A DNA stretch of 7,836 nt from positions 1 to 7,836 of the forward strand of contig JBICHM010000358.1 of the NCBI GenBank assembly GCA_043101835.1, read 5' to 3'. Below are positions 1 through 6,222 of the stretch, piece by piece. The DNA is from JBICHM01 sp043101835 (GTDB taxonomy: Bacteria; Planctomycetota; Phycisphaerae; Phycisphaerales; UBA1924). The notes beneath the pieces are model-generated. The model saw nothing but the letters and a program-made list of their open reading frames with translations, was not told the DNA's origin and ran no database searches. Every line of letters starts with the position of its first letter. Within the stretch, counting starts at the first letter, position 1. A program made the translations under genes and the position numbers.

Positions 1-1351
1 CCCAGGGGTCGCGGTCCATCTCGATCAGGTCGCCGCCATCGGCCGGCTGCAGCAGCCAGCGCCCGGCCTTGTCGGTGAAGAGGATGTGCTTGCCGTCTGG
101 CGACCACGAGGGCGCGTTGTAATAGGTCTCGCTTCCGCTGGTGAGCTGCTTCGTCTCGCCCTTGCCGTCGCTCTGGGTGACGTACAGCTCGTACTCGCCG
201 GTCTCGTCGCTGAAGTAGGCGATCCAGCGTCCGTCCGGGCTCCACGCGGGGGTGCGCTCAGCGACGCCACTGGTGCGGGTCATGTTGCGGGGGGTGCCGT
301 TCTCGGCGGGGTTGCTCCACACATCGCCACGCGCCTCGACCGCGACACGCTTCGCGCTCGGCGAGAGGCTGCCCCAGCTGATCTGATCGCGCACATCAAT
401 GAGCTGATCCTTGATCGATGCGCGCGCGCCCGGGACGGTCACGCGCACCTCGGTCGTCTGCCCGCCCCGCAAGTCGAGCAGGTAGAGCGACGCGCCGTTC
501 TGAAAGACGATCTCGCCGCCCCCGCGCGGGCCCGGACCCATCGCCGGCCACTTGCAGTCGAACTCGCTAAAGCGCGTCAGTTGCTTGCGGTCGCCAGATT
601 TCGTGTCGTACGACCAGATGTTCAGCCGGTGCTCGTCGCCGGCGTCGGAGAGGTAGTACACCGTGTCGCCGTGCCACATCGGCAGCGAGTCGGTGCCCTC
701 GAACTCGGTGATCTGCTTCGACTCGTAGCTCTCGAGGTTGAAGAGCCAGATGTCCGTCGCCATGCCGCCCCGATAGCGCTTCCAGGTGCGCGAGTCGCGG
801 GAGTGCGGCGTGTAGGCGAGCCACTGGCCGTCGTCGCTGATCGCGCCGTTTGCGCCGTAGGGCACCGGCAGCACGTCGAAGAGGCCGCCCTCGGGGCTGA
901 CCGTCATGATGCTCGTCTGGCGCCCGAGGCCGTTGACGCCGCTGCCGAAGTAGAGCAGGCGGTCGTCGGCGGTCCAGTCGGTGAGGATTTCGGTCATCGG
1001 GTGGTGCGTGACGCGGAAGGGCACGCCGCCGGACGTCGCGATGGTGTAGATGTCGCGGTCGCCGTCGTAGTTGCCGCTGAAGGCGATCGACTCGCCGTCC
1101 GGGCTGAAGCGCGGATTGGTCTCGACGCCGGCGGGGTTGGCCAGCGGCGTCGCGTCGCCGCCCTCGCGCGGGACGAGCCACAGGTCGCCCGCGTAGCTGA
1201 AGACGATGTGCGTCGCGCTCACATCGGGGTAGCGCAGCATGCCGGCGTGCGGCTCGACCTGCGCGCCGGCGACGCCGACGCACGCGAGCAGCGCGCCGAC
1301 CGCGCCCACGCGCACGACGGCGGCGGAACGGTGATTCCTGAATCGTGACAT
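1..1351 (-). CDS. Tricorn protease homologue, N-terminal beta-propeller part (3' end cut by window edge)
   Basis: This is the first 450 residues of a protein that continues past base 1. Residues 1-30 form a Sec signal peptide: Arg-rich start, a hydrophobic stretch from about 10 to 29, and a likely cut at AGA|QVEP. The mature protein opens with LRYPDVSATHIVFSYAGDLW (39-58), the typical entry to the six-bladed propeller of tricorn proteases. TolB/PD40-type blade motifs follow: FSPDG at 82, WSPDGRWIAY at 370 and WSPDGKHILF at 416, with many Asp-x-Trp/Tyr strand ends. In this family the propellers feed unfolded peptides to a C-terminal PDZ plus S41 serine protease core, and full proteins are about 1,050-1,100 residues. 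The protease core would lie left of base 1 and is not seen. The ATG at 1351-1349 is chosen because it gives the signal peptide and has AGGAG 10 nt upstream. The signal peptide means an exported enzyme, unlike the cytosolic archaeal tricorn. A TolB-like protein without protease domain is possible but less likely given the N-terminal signature. Confidence 0.88.
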   Translation of the reverse strand, partial: MSRFRNHRSAAVVRVGAVGALLACVGVAGAQVEPHAGMLRYPDVSATHIVFSYAGDLWLVPREGGDATPLANPAGVETNPRFSPDGESIAFSGNYDGDRDIYTIATSGGVPFRVTHHPMTEILTDWTADDRLLYFGSGVNGLGRQTSIMTVSPEGGLFDVLPVPYGANGAISDDGQWLAYTPHSRDSRTWKRYRGGMATDIWLFNLESYESKQITEFEGTDSLPMWHGDTVYYLSDAGDEHRLNIWSYDTKSGDRKQLTRFSEFDCKWPAMGPGPRGGGEIVFQNGASLYLLDLRGGQTTEVRVTVPGARASIKDQLIDVRDQISWGSLSPSAKRVAVEARGDVWSNPAENGTPRNMTRTSGVAERTPAWSPDGRWIAYFSDETGEYELYVTQSDGKGETKQLTSGSETYYNAPSWSPDGKHILFTDKAGRWLLQPADGGDLIEMDRDPW

Positions 1352-1361
1352 CTGGCGGGGT

Positions 1362-1366
1362 CTCCT
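1362..1366 (-). promoter_or_regulatory. Ribosome binding site of the tricorn homologue
   Basis: Read on the minus strand, AGGAG lies 10 nt before the ATG at 1351. It supports this start, which also gives a complete signal peptide. The spacing is at the long end of the usual range. Confidence 0.6.
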
Positions 1367-1393
1367 CAAGGTCGCCGCGCAATGGCGGCGCAT

Positions 1394-1424
1394 TCCGGAT
1401 CCGGACGGGCGGCGCGATATCGCG
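1394..1424. repeat. Two perfect 12-bp palindromes in tandem, possible operator pair
   Basis: TCCGGATCCGGA (1394-1405) and CGCGATATCGCG (1413-1424) are each perfect inverted repeats, with 7 nt between them and centres 19 bp apart, close to two helical turns. They sit 43-73 nt upstream of the tricorn start, where a repressor or activator site would be expected. The two half-site sequences differ, so they would not be two copies of one operator. A regulatory role is inferred from position only. Confidence 0.35.
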
Positions 1425-1589
1425 GCCCCCGGCGATGGGTTGGGGAACGGCGCCCGTAGCTTTCACAACGCAGGCGGCCGAACGTGACGCGCATCATCCG
1501 GTTGCGCCGTACCCGATGCAATCGCGGAGGTGAGAAACGCCCCGCAGCGTTGCGGAAACGGGGGCGGCGCCGTCCAATGCGATCCTTCC

Positions 1590-1594
1590 GGGAG
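1590..1594 (+). promoter_or_regulatory. Ribosome binding site that sets the start of the cvpA-like gene
   Basis: GGGAG lies 7 nt before the ATG at 1602. An in-frame GTG at 1530 would add 24 residues without hydrophobic or family-like content, and the GGAGG near it overlaps the codon itself. The ATG at 1602 is therefore preferred. Confidence 0.65.
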
Positions 1595-1601
1595 ATCCCC
1601 C

Positions 1602-2600
1602 ATGCCCGCGCAGCAGACCAGCCCGCCACCGGGCGACCAAGCGCCACAGAGGGCGTCCGCTGGCGCCCGACGCTCGACTGTTGTGGTCTGCATCGGGTGC
1701 GCCGCGCTTGTCCTGCTTGCCCTTGCGGTGGGCAACACCTTCTCGCTGGTCGCGTCCCTCGTCGTTGCGCTTGCGACACTGCAGGGCCTCTGGCGAGGCG
1801 GCGCTGAACTGGCCGGCGTCTTCGGCGCGATGGTCGTCGGGGTCGCGGCGGGGCCAACCCTCGGGCGCGGGATCGAGGGCCCGCTCGCCTCGGTCACCGG
1901 CGCCGCGGGGCTCCTGAGCCGCGCAATCGCCATCGGCGTCGGTGTGGTCGCGATGGTGCTGATCAGCGCGATCATCCTGGGCTTCCTGTCGAAGCGCTAT
2001 CTCAAGCGCATCGACTGGTGGCGCGAGCACGACCGGACCCTCGGCGCCGGCGCGGGACTGCTCACCGGTTCGTTTACAGCGTTTCTCCTGGCCTGGGGTC
2101 TCCTCTCGCTCGGGCCGATCGCCGAAGCCCAACTGGCCGCCGCCGCGCACAGCGCCGAGGCCGCCGGCGAACCCCCGGCTCGATCACCGGTCTCTGCGTG
2201 GGTTGTCGAGATGTCCGGGCAGGTGCGCTCGAGCGCCCTCGGCGGCGCGGCGGCCGGCGCCAACCCGCTCGCGGGCGCCGAGATCTTCTCGCTCGCCGAC
2301 GACCTCGTCGCGATCCGCCGCGATCGTGACGCCACCGACCGGTTCCTCGCCAGCGTCGCCGTGCTCGATGTCGAGAATGTCCCAAGCCTCCGCATTGCGA
2401 TGGAGCGTCTGCGCGACGAGACCGAGTTCGTCGATCGCCTTGAACAGGACGGATTCACCGCTGACCTCGCGCTCGATGCGATGCGCAGCCCCGAGATCCT
2501 CCGCATCCTCGATGAGACGCGCGTGCTCGACGACCTCCGGCCGCACATCCCGGCGCTCCGGGACGCGCTTCGCGACGCGCGAACCGAGGAGCAGGATTAG
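1602..2600 (+). CDS. CvpA-family membrane protein with long C-terminal helical tail
   Basis: The product has 332 residues. After a polar, Pro/Gln-rich start come about five hydrophobic segments, near residues 26-43, 47-62, 69-86, 106-128 and 149-172. The stretch LVVALATLQGLWRGGAEL (53-70) and the later WWREHDRTLGAGAGLLTGS (139-157) match the two recognisable parts of CvpA proteins: the GxxRG turn after the first helices, and the amphipathic region followed by a Gly-rich last helix. CvpA was named for colicin V production in E. coli and is linked to envelope homeostasis; its molecular function is unsettled. Usual CvpA length is about 160-220 residues. Here about 160 extra residues follow the last helix: an Ala/Gly/Pro-rich linker to about 225, then charged helices to the end. 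It is separated from the divergent tricorn gene by 250 nt and from the next gene by 215 nt, so it may be transcribed alone. Family call is fairly sure; the tail is unassigned. Confidence 0.75.
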   Translation: MPAQQTSPPPGDQAPQRASAGARRSTVVVCIGCAALVLLALAVGNTFSLVASLVVALATLQGLWRGGAELAGVFGAMVVGVAAGPTLGRGIEGPLASVTGAAGLLSRAIAIGVGVVAMVLISAIILGFLSKRYLKRIDWWREHDRTLGAGAGLLTGSFTAFLLAWGLLSLGPIAEAQLAAAAHSAEAAGEPPARSPVSAWVVEMSGQVRSSALGGAAAGANPLAGAEIFSLADDLVAIRRDRDATDRFLASVAVLDVENVPSLRIAMERLRDETEFVDRLEQDGFTADLALDAMRSPEILRILDETRVLDDLRPHIPALRDALRDARTEEQD

Positions 2601-2815
2601 CCACGGCGGCTCGCGCAACTTGTGCTGAGATCTCCTTGTTTTGGTCCGGATGACGACTTCGCCCCGTGCATGGTCCACGCCGTCGTGGGACAATCATCGC
2701 GCCTCGGGATTCGGGGGAGGTGGCGAATTCCTGGCAGCGGAATCGGCCCGTTCACGCCTCACAGTGGCGCACACGACCCCGCTTTCCCTCCCCGCCAGAG
2801 GCAAAGGAGACGCAC
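2601..2815. other. Intergenic gap upstream of the TPR gene
   Basis: The 215 bases between two plus-strand genes hold no gene I can support. An interrupted inverted repeat, GTCCACG (2673-2679) facing CGTGGGAC (2684-2691), and a short one, ATTCC/GGAAT around 2727-2743, are too weak to call a terminator. No clear promoter hexamers were found, though the gap length allows a promoter for the TPR gene. Confidence 0.4.
2803..2810 (+). promoter_or_regulatory. Strong ribosome binding site of the TPR gene
   Basis: AAAGGAGA ends 5 nt before the ATG at 2816, a near-ideal Shine-Dalgarno match. It fixes the start, since the same frame stays open upstream for 50 more codons. Confidence 0.8.
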
Positions 2816-4465
2816 ATGACCGCTTCCACTCTTGCATGCATACGCGCGCTGGCCGGCGCCATCGCCATCGGCGCCGCGTCGCTCGCCGGCGCACAGGCGC
2901 CGCTCTTCGACGGCATGGGCGACCACACGCGCGCGGTCTCGACCGACGACGAGCTCGCGCAGCGCTACTTCGACCAGGGACTGGTCTGGATGTACGCGTT
3001 CAACCACGATGAGGCTATCCGGTCCTTCACCGAGGCGGCCCGGCTCGACCCGAATCTCGCGGTCGCGTGGTGGGGCGTGGCGCTCTGCCACGGGCCGCAC
3101 ATCAACTTCCCGATGGTGCCGCCCGACCGCGCCAAAGCCGCGTGGGACGCGCTGCAGAAGGCCGTTGCGCTGATCGACCACGCCTCGCCCGTCGAGGCGG
3201 ACCTCATCCGCGCCCTCGAGCATCGCTACGCGATGCCGCAGCCCGAGGACCGCTCCGAACTCGACATTGCCTACGCCAGCGCGATGTACGACTTGTATAG
3301 AAAGTACCCCGACGATCTCGACATCGGGACGATGGCCGTCGAGGCGCTGATGGATCTGCAGCCCTGGGACCTCTGGAACGACGACGGCACACCCAAGGGC
3401 CGGACGAACCACATCATCGACATGCTCGAGGGCATCCGCGCCAAAAACCCCGATCACCCCGGCGCCAACCACCTCTACATCCACTGTGTGGAAGCCTCGC
3501 CGGACCCGTATCGCGGGCTCGACGCCGCCGATCGCCTGCGCGCCGCCGTGCCCGCCGCCGGCCACCTGCTGCACATGCCCAGCCACATCGATGTGCAGAC
3601 CGGCCGCTGGCCGCAGGCGACCATCGCCAACGAGCGCGCACAGGTCGCGGACACCGCGTACCGCAAGATCAGCGGCACGCAGGGTCTGTGGGCGATGTAC
3701 ATGGCCCACAACGACCACATGCGCGCCTTCGCAAACATGATGCAGGGGCGCAGCGCCGATTCCATCGACGCCGCCCAGGCGATGGTCGCCGCGGTGCCCG
3801 ACGAGTTCATTCGCGAAAGCGGCGTCTTCGTCGATCCCTACATGGGCGTCGTCTTTGAGGTGCAGATGCGCTTCGGCAAGTGGGACGACATCCTCGCCTA
3901 CCCCGAGCCCCCCGCCGAGCTGCCGATCACCCGCGCACTGTGGCGCTACACGCGCGCAGTGGCGTACGCCGCCAAGGGAGAGATCTCGAATGCCGAGGCT
4001 GAACGCGCCCGCTTCCACGAGGCGTGCGCCGAGGTTCCCGAGGACGCGATCATGGGCATCAACCCGGCGGCAAAGATCCTCATCATCGCCGGGCACATGC
4101 TCGAAGGCGAGATCCACCTCGCGCAGGGCGACCTCGACGCCTCGATCGAGGAGCTGCGCAAGGCCGTGGCCGTCGAGGACACGCTGATGTACATGGAGCC
4201 GCCGGACTGGATTCAGCCAGTCCGCCACACCCTCGGCGCCGTCCTCGCCAAGGCCGAACGCTGGGAAGAGGCCGAAGCCGTCCACCGGAAGGACCTCGAG
4301 CACTGGCCGGAGAACGGCTGGTCGCTCTACGGCGTCGCGAACGCGCTCGAGAAGCAGGGCAAGACCGCCGACGCCGCGCCGTATCGCGAGCGCTTCGAAG
4401 CGGCATGGTCGAATGCCGACATCACCATCGGCACGACCTGCGCCTGCGTCGAAGCGTTCCGCTGA
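2816..4465 (+). CDS. Exported tetratricopeptide-repeat protein of a His-rich uncharacterised family
   Basis: The product has 549 residues. Residues 1-24 look like a Sec signal peptide with the cut after AGAQA or nearby, so it should act in the periplasm or outside. A first TPR lies at about 47-80 (FNHDEAIRSFTEAARLDPN). Helical repeat units return near 420-452 (EGEIHLAQGDLDASIEELRK) and 468-525. The middle part carries the signature of a widespread uncharacterised bacterial family: PWDLWNDDG (183-191), HPGANHLYIHCVEAS (214-228), AGHLLHMPSHID (248-258) and HNDHM (298-302). The His residues at 214, 219, 223, 250, 253, 257, 298 and 301, plus Glu226, are dense and sit in these conserved motifs, which suggests a metal or catalytic site rather than a plain scaffold; that is inference. 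The last residues contain Cys-Ala-Cys (542 and 544). The gene faces the minus-strand mannosidase operon, with a hairpin between the stop codons. The start is set by a strong ribosome site. Family membership is sure; function is unknown. Confidence 0.85.
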   Translation: MTASTLACIRALAGAIAIGAASLAGAQAPLFDGMGDHTRAVSTDDELAQRYFDQGLVWMYAFNHDEAIRSFTEAARLDPNLAVAWWGVALCHGPHINFPMVPPDRAKAAWDALQKAVALIDHASPVEADLIRALEHRYAMPQPEDRSELDIAYASAMYDLYRKYPDDLDIGTMAVEALMDLQPWDLWNDDGTPKGRTNHIIDMLEGIRAKNPDHPGANHLYIHCVEASPDPYRGLDAADRLRAAVPAAGHLLHMPSHIDVQTGRWPQATIANERAQVADTAYRKISGTQGLWAMYMAHNDHMRAFANMMQGRSADSIDAAQAMVAAVPDEFIRESGVFVDPYMGVVFEVQMRFGKWDDILAYPEPPAELPITRALWRYTRAVAYAAKGEISNAEAERARFHEACAEVPEDAIMGINPAAKILIIAGHMLEGEIHLAQGDLDASIEELRKAVAVEDTLMYMEPPDWIQPVRHTLGAVLAKAERWEEAEAVHRKDLEHWPENGWSLYGVANALEKQGKTADAAPYRERFEAAWSNADITIGTTCACVEAFR

Positions 4466-4499
4466 CGCACGCCGTTACGAACTTCTGCAACACCGACAA

Positions 4500-4522
4500 C
4501 GCCCGGGCCTCGCGCTCGGGCG
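4500..4522. terminator. GC hairpin between convergent genes, probable bidirectional terminator
   Basis: CGCCCGGGC (4500-4508) pairs with GCTCGGGCG (4514-4522) around a 5-nt loop: nine pairs with one G-T wobble. It lies in the 67-nt gap between the TPR gene stop (4465) and the nucleosidase stop (4533), where both transcripts should end. The tail on the plus strand is CTGTTT and on the minus strand TTGT, so the T tract is poor in both directions. Termination may be weak or need help from Rho. Confidence 0.5.
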
Positions 4523-4532
4523 CTGTTTCGCG

Positions 4533-5255
4533 CTAACCCTCACCTGCGAACGACGACGCGAACGCCCCGACGAAGGCGCCGAGGCGATCGCACGCCACGG
4601 CGAGATTCGCGAGGAAGTGCTCGGTCGTCTTCGACGGCTCATCGATGAAATCGGTCACGCATTTCACCGAGGCGAAGGGCGCACCGTGCAGCGCGCACAC
4701 CCATGCCATCGACGCGGCCTCCATGTCCTTGGCTACGACGCCGCGCTCGCGCATGAGCGTGAGCTCCGAGTCGAGCGCATCCAGCGCGTCGCCGCTGCTC
4801 ACGACACCCGTTCTTAGGTCGAATCCCACCACCGGCCCCCACGGCGGCGCCGCGAGATCCACGCACGGGTACCCACCGACGCCATACTCGCGGAATCCGG
4901 GCAGATCGATGCGCCGGTCGTGGAAGATCGCCTCGGTCGGGTTGAGCAGCTCGCCGACATGCGCGCCCTGCGAGGCAAACGCGCCGACAACACCGGCGTT
5001 CAGCGTCAGGCGTGGCGAGTAGCGTCGCAGCGCCACGTCGGTGAGCATCGCCGCGGCCTGCGTGCCGATGTTGTCCACCCCCCATCGCGCGTCACGACCG
5101 GGCGTCGCCAGCGCGACGCCGGCCCCCTCGAACGCCGCAAACGGCAGCGGCGGCGCCAGCGGGGCGCACTCCTCGAGTCCGAGCGCCTCGATGATCGGCC
5201 GCGACTCGGTCTCCATCGCCGTCAGGATGACCAGATCAACGCGCGTCGACGGCAC
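4533..5255 (-). CDS. MTA/SAH-type nucleosidase (PNP/UDP phosphorylase fold), plant-MTN-like
   Basis: The product has 240 residues, normal for 5'-methylthioadenosine/S-adenosylhomocysteine nucleosidases, cytosolic enzymes that split the N-glycosidic bond to release adenine. Family motifs appear in order: TAMETES (12-18), VDNIGT (60-65), NAGVVGAF (86-93), HDRRI (112-116), SSGD (153-156), KDMEAASMAWV (176-186) and CVTDFIDE (199-206). Aligned by motif to E. coli MTAN, whose key residues are Glu12, Glu174 and Asp197, the equivalents are Glu17, Glu179 and Asp202, so the active site looks intact. HDRRI..P.F..YGVG and the late KTTEHFLANL are as in plant MTN proteins rather than E. coli. NAGVVGAF also recalls futalosine hydrolase (MqnB), so the substrate is open. 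Start: the frame stays open to 5603, but that part is antisense-like Arg-rich noise. GTG at 5255 has GGGAGG 9 nt upstream and gives a normal N-terminus; GTG at 5264 or 5261 are alternatives. It overlaps the upstream gene by 20 nt, implying translational coupling. Confidence 0.85.
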   Translation of the reverse strand: MPSTRVDLVILTAMETESRPIIEALGLEECAPLAPPLPFAAFEGAGVALATPGRDARWGVDNIGTQAAAMLTDVALRRYSPRLTLNAGVVGAFASQGAHVGELLNPTEAIFHDRRIDLPGFREYGVGGYPCVDLAAPPWGPVVGFDLRTGVVSSGDALDALDSELTLMRERGVVAKDMEAASMAWVCALHGAPFASVKCVTDFIDEPSKTTEHFLANLAVACDRLGAFVGAFASSFAGEG

Positions 5256-6222
5256 GTCCACCACCCTCCCGGCACGGAGGGATCGGGATCGCCGACGCGG
5301 TCCGTGTGGGGCGAACCTCCGACCCGCCGCCGATCGAGACCCGCACACGATGCACACCCGCGTTGAATGCGCTCCAGACGAGATCCGCCGAACCATCGTC
5401 ACCATCGAAGCGCAGGCGCACCCACACACTCGCCCCCGGCGCCCCGAGCGGTTCATCCGGCGAGTCACTGCGCACCATCGTCGGCCCGAGCAGCGACACG
5501 CGCACCACGCGGCCGGGTAGTCTGCCGCCAGCGCCGTTGAGCCGAACGCCCTCGAGCATGGTCGCGCCGAACGCATCCAGGTCGGCCGCCGCGCTCGCCG
5601 CATCGATCAGACCCGTCCCCGAACGCGCCATGGGCTGCCACGTTTCGGCAACGCGGAGCGGCGCCACAACATCGACAATCACCGCGTTCGCCTCACGCTC
5701 GACCAGCGCCGAGATTCCATCGAATCGCGACTGCCACAGCCATGCCTCTCCGGGCTCGACCGGCGCAGGCACGCGCCCGAGGCGCACGATCTCGGCGTTC
5801 CCGGCGCGCATCAGCCGCAGCGGCGCGGCGCGCAGCGCCGTCCGAATCTGCGCCTGCCCGCCACGGATCGCCAGGGGGGATTCGGGGGTGATCCACAGGG
5901 TCAGCGCCGTCGCGCGCTCGTCGACGACGCCCGCCACGGCGCCATCCGCTGTCGCGTACAGCGCGATGCGCGATCCGAAGTCATCGGCAACCATCAGCGA
6001 CGCCCCGACGAGGTTCGCGAAGCTCGTCGCCGCGCCGTCGCTCGCCGGATCGATCCGCAGGTGCTCAAGATCGGCGTCGCTCGGACGGAACTCGATGCGC
6101 AGGTCGCCGCCCGACACGGTCATCTCCGCGCCAAGCAGCAGCATCGGGTGCGCCGACGCCACGCTCGCGACGAGCACGCCGACGATCCACGCGGCGGCGC
6201 ACCTAGTCAGCGCGCTCAACAT
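5236..6222 (-). CDS. Exported protein of unknown function, coupled to the mannosidase gene
   Basis: The product has 328 residues and I do not recognise its family with confidence. Residues 1-24 are a clear Sec signal peptide with a hydrophobic core at about 9-22 and the cut ASA|HP, so the mature chain would begin with His. The rest is Ala, Val, Arg and Leu rich with alternating hydrophobic patterns that suggest beta-sandwich domains, for example MTVSGGDLRIEFRPSDADLE (34-53), ALTLWITPESPLAIRGG (106-122) and GASVWVRLRFDGDDGSADLV (263-282). There is no further membrane helix and no lipobox. The AHP opening followed by strand-rich sequence recalls the exported N-terminal part of HupE/UreJ-like proteins, but no membrane domain follows, so this is only a resemblance. 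The last 20 residues are Pro/Arg/Gly rich and may simply be the reading frame carrying on over the nucleosidase start. It begins inside the mannosidase gene (20-nt overlap) and ends 20 nt inside the nucleosidase gene. ATG at 6222 is chosen for the signal peptide. GGAGG is only 3 nt upstream, so the next codon, TTG at 6219, is a possible start. Confidence 0.75.
   Translation of the reverse strand: MLSALTRCAAAWIVGVLVASVASAHPMLLLGAEMTVSGGDLRIEFRPSDADLEHLRIDPASDGAATSFANLVGASLMVADDFGSRIALYATADGAVAGVVDERATALTLWITPESPLAIRGGQAQIRTALRAAPLRLMRAGNAEIVRLGRVPAPVEPGEAWLWQSRFDGISALVEREANAVIVDVVAPLRVAETWQPMARSGTGLIDAASAAADLDAFGATMLEGVRLNGAGGRLPGRVVRVSLLGPTMVRSDSPDEPLGAPGASVWVRLRFDGDDGSADLVWSAFNAGVHRVRVSIGGGSEVRPTRTASAIPIPPCREGGGRAVDAR
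5265..5270 (-). promoter_or_regulatory. Ribosome binding site that decides the nucleosidase start
   Basis: On the minus strand GGGAGG is followed directly by GTG GTG GAC GTG. The first two GTGs are too close to it (0 and 3 nt), while the third, at 5255, is 9 nt away. The site lies inside the end of the upstream coding frame. Confidence 0.55.

Larger units (their letters stand above)
1352..1601. other. Divergent intergenic region between tricorn homologue and cvpA-like gene
   Basis: These 250 bases separate two genes read in opposite directions, so both promoters should lie here. I see no convincing -35/-10 pair for either direction. The visible structure is the pair of palindromes at 1394-1424 and a small inverted repeat, CGCCGC (1373-1378) with GCGGCG (1385-1390), which would form a 6-bp stem in the tricorn leader. 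A GGAGG at 1526-1530 has no usable start codon at normal distance. No small gene is supported. Confidence 0.5.

Noticed and set aside
86..1348. 420-codon plus-strand open frame opposite the tricorn gene
   Set aside because: Its translation is Val/Ala/Arg-rich with no domain or signal. It is the antisense shadow of a clear propeller gene whose frame runs off the left edge. Long shadows are common at this G+C content.
1440..1600. Promoter hexamers such as TTGGGG or TTGCGC upstream of the cvpA-like gene
   Set aside because: No matching -10 box at 16-18 nt was found, and GC-rich genomes give many partial matches.
1530..1601. Upstream GTG start for the cvpA-like gene
   Set aside because: GGAGG overlaps the codon, and the extra 24 residues are Cys/Gly-rich with no family match. 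The ATG at 1602 has a properly spaced GGGAG.
2622..2819. 65-codon plus-strand open frame in the gap before the TPR gene
   Set aside because: There is no ribosome site, the composition is noise-like, and it runs into the TPR ribosome site and start.
2759..4303. 514-codon minus-strand open frame opposite the TPR gene
   Set aside because: The plus strand carries the conserved family motifs and a strong ribosome site. The antisense product has no recognisable motif and only low-complexity His/Val/Gly/Arg sequence.
5256..5603. N-terminal extension of the nucleosidase frame to 5603
   Set aside because: The added 116 residues are Arg/Cys-rich noise overlapping the upstream gene, and the nucleosidase fold starts normally at the GTG at 5255.
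5236..6222. CopC or LPMO identity for the exported unknown protein
   Set aside because: Apart from the predicted N-terminal His, the second-ligand motifs of these families (such as the Asp-Gly-His near the CopC end) are missing, and the length does not fit.
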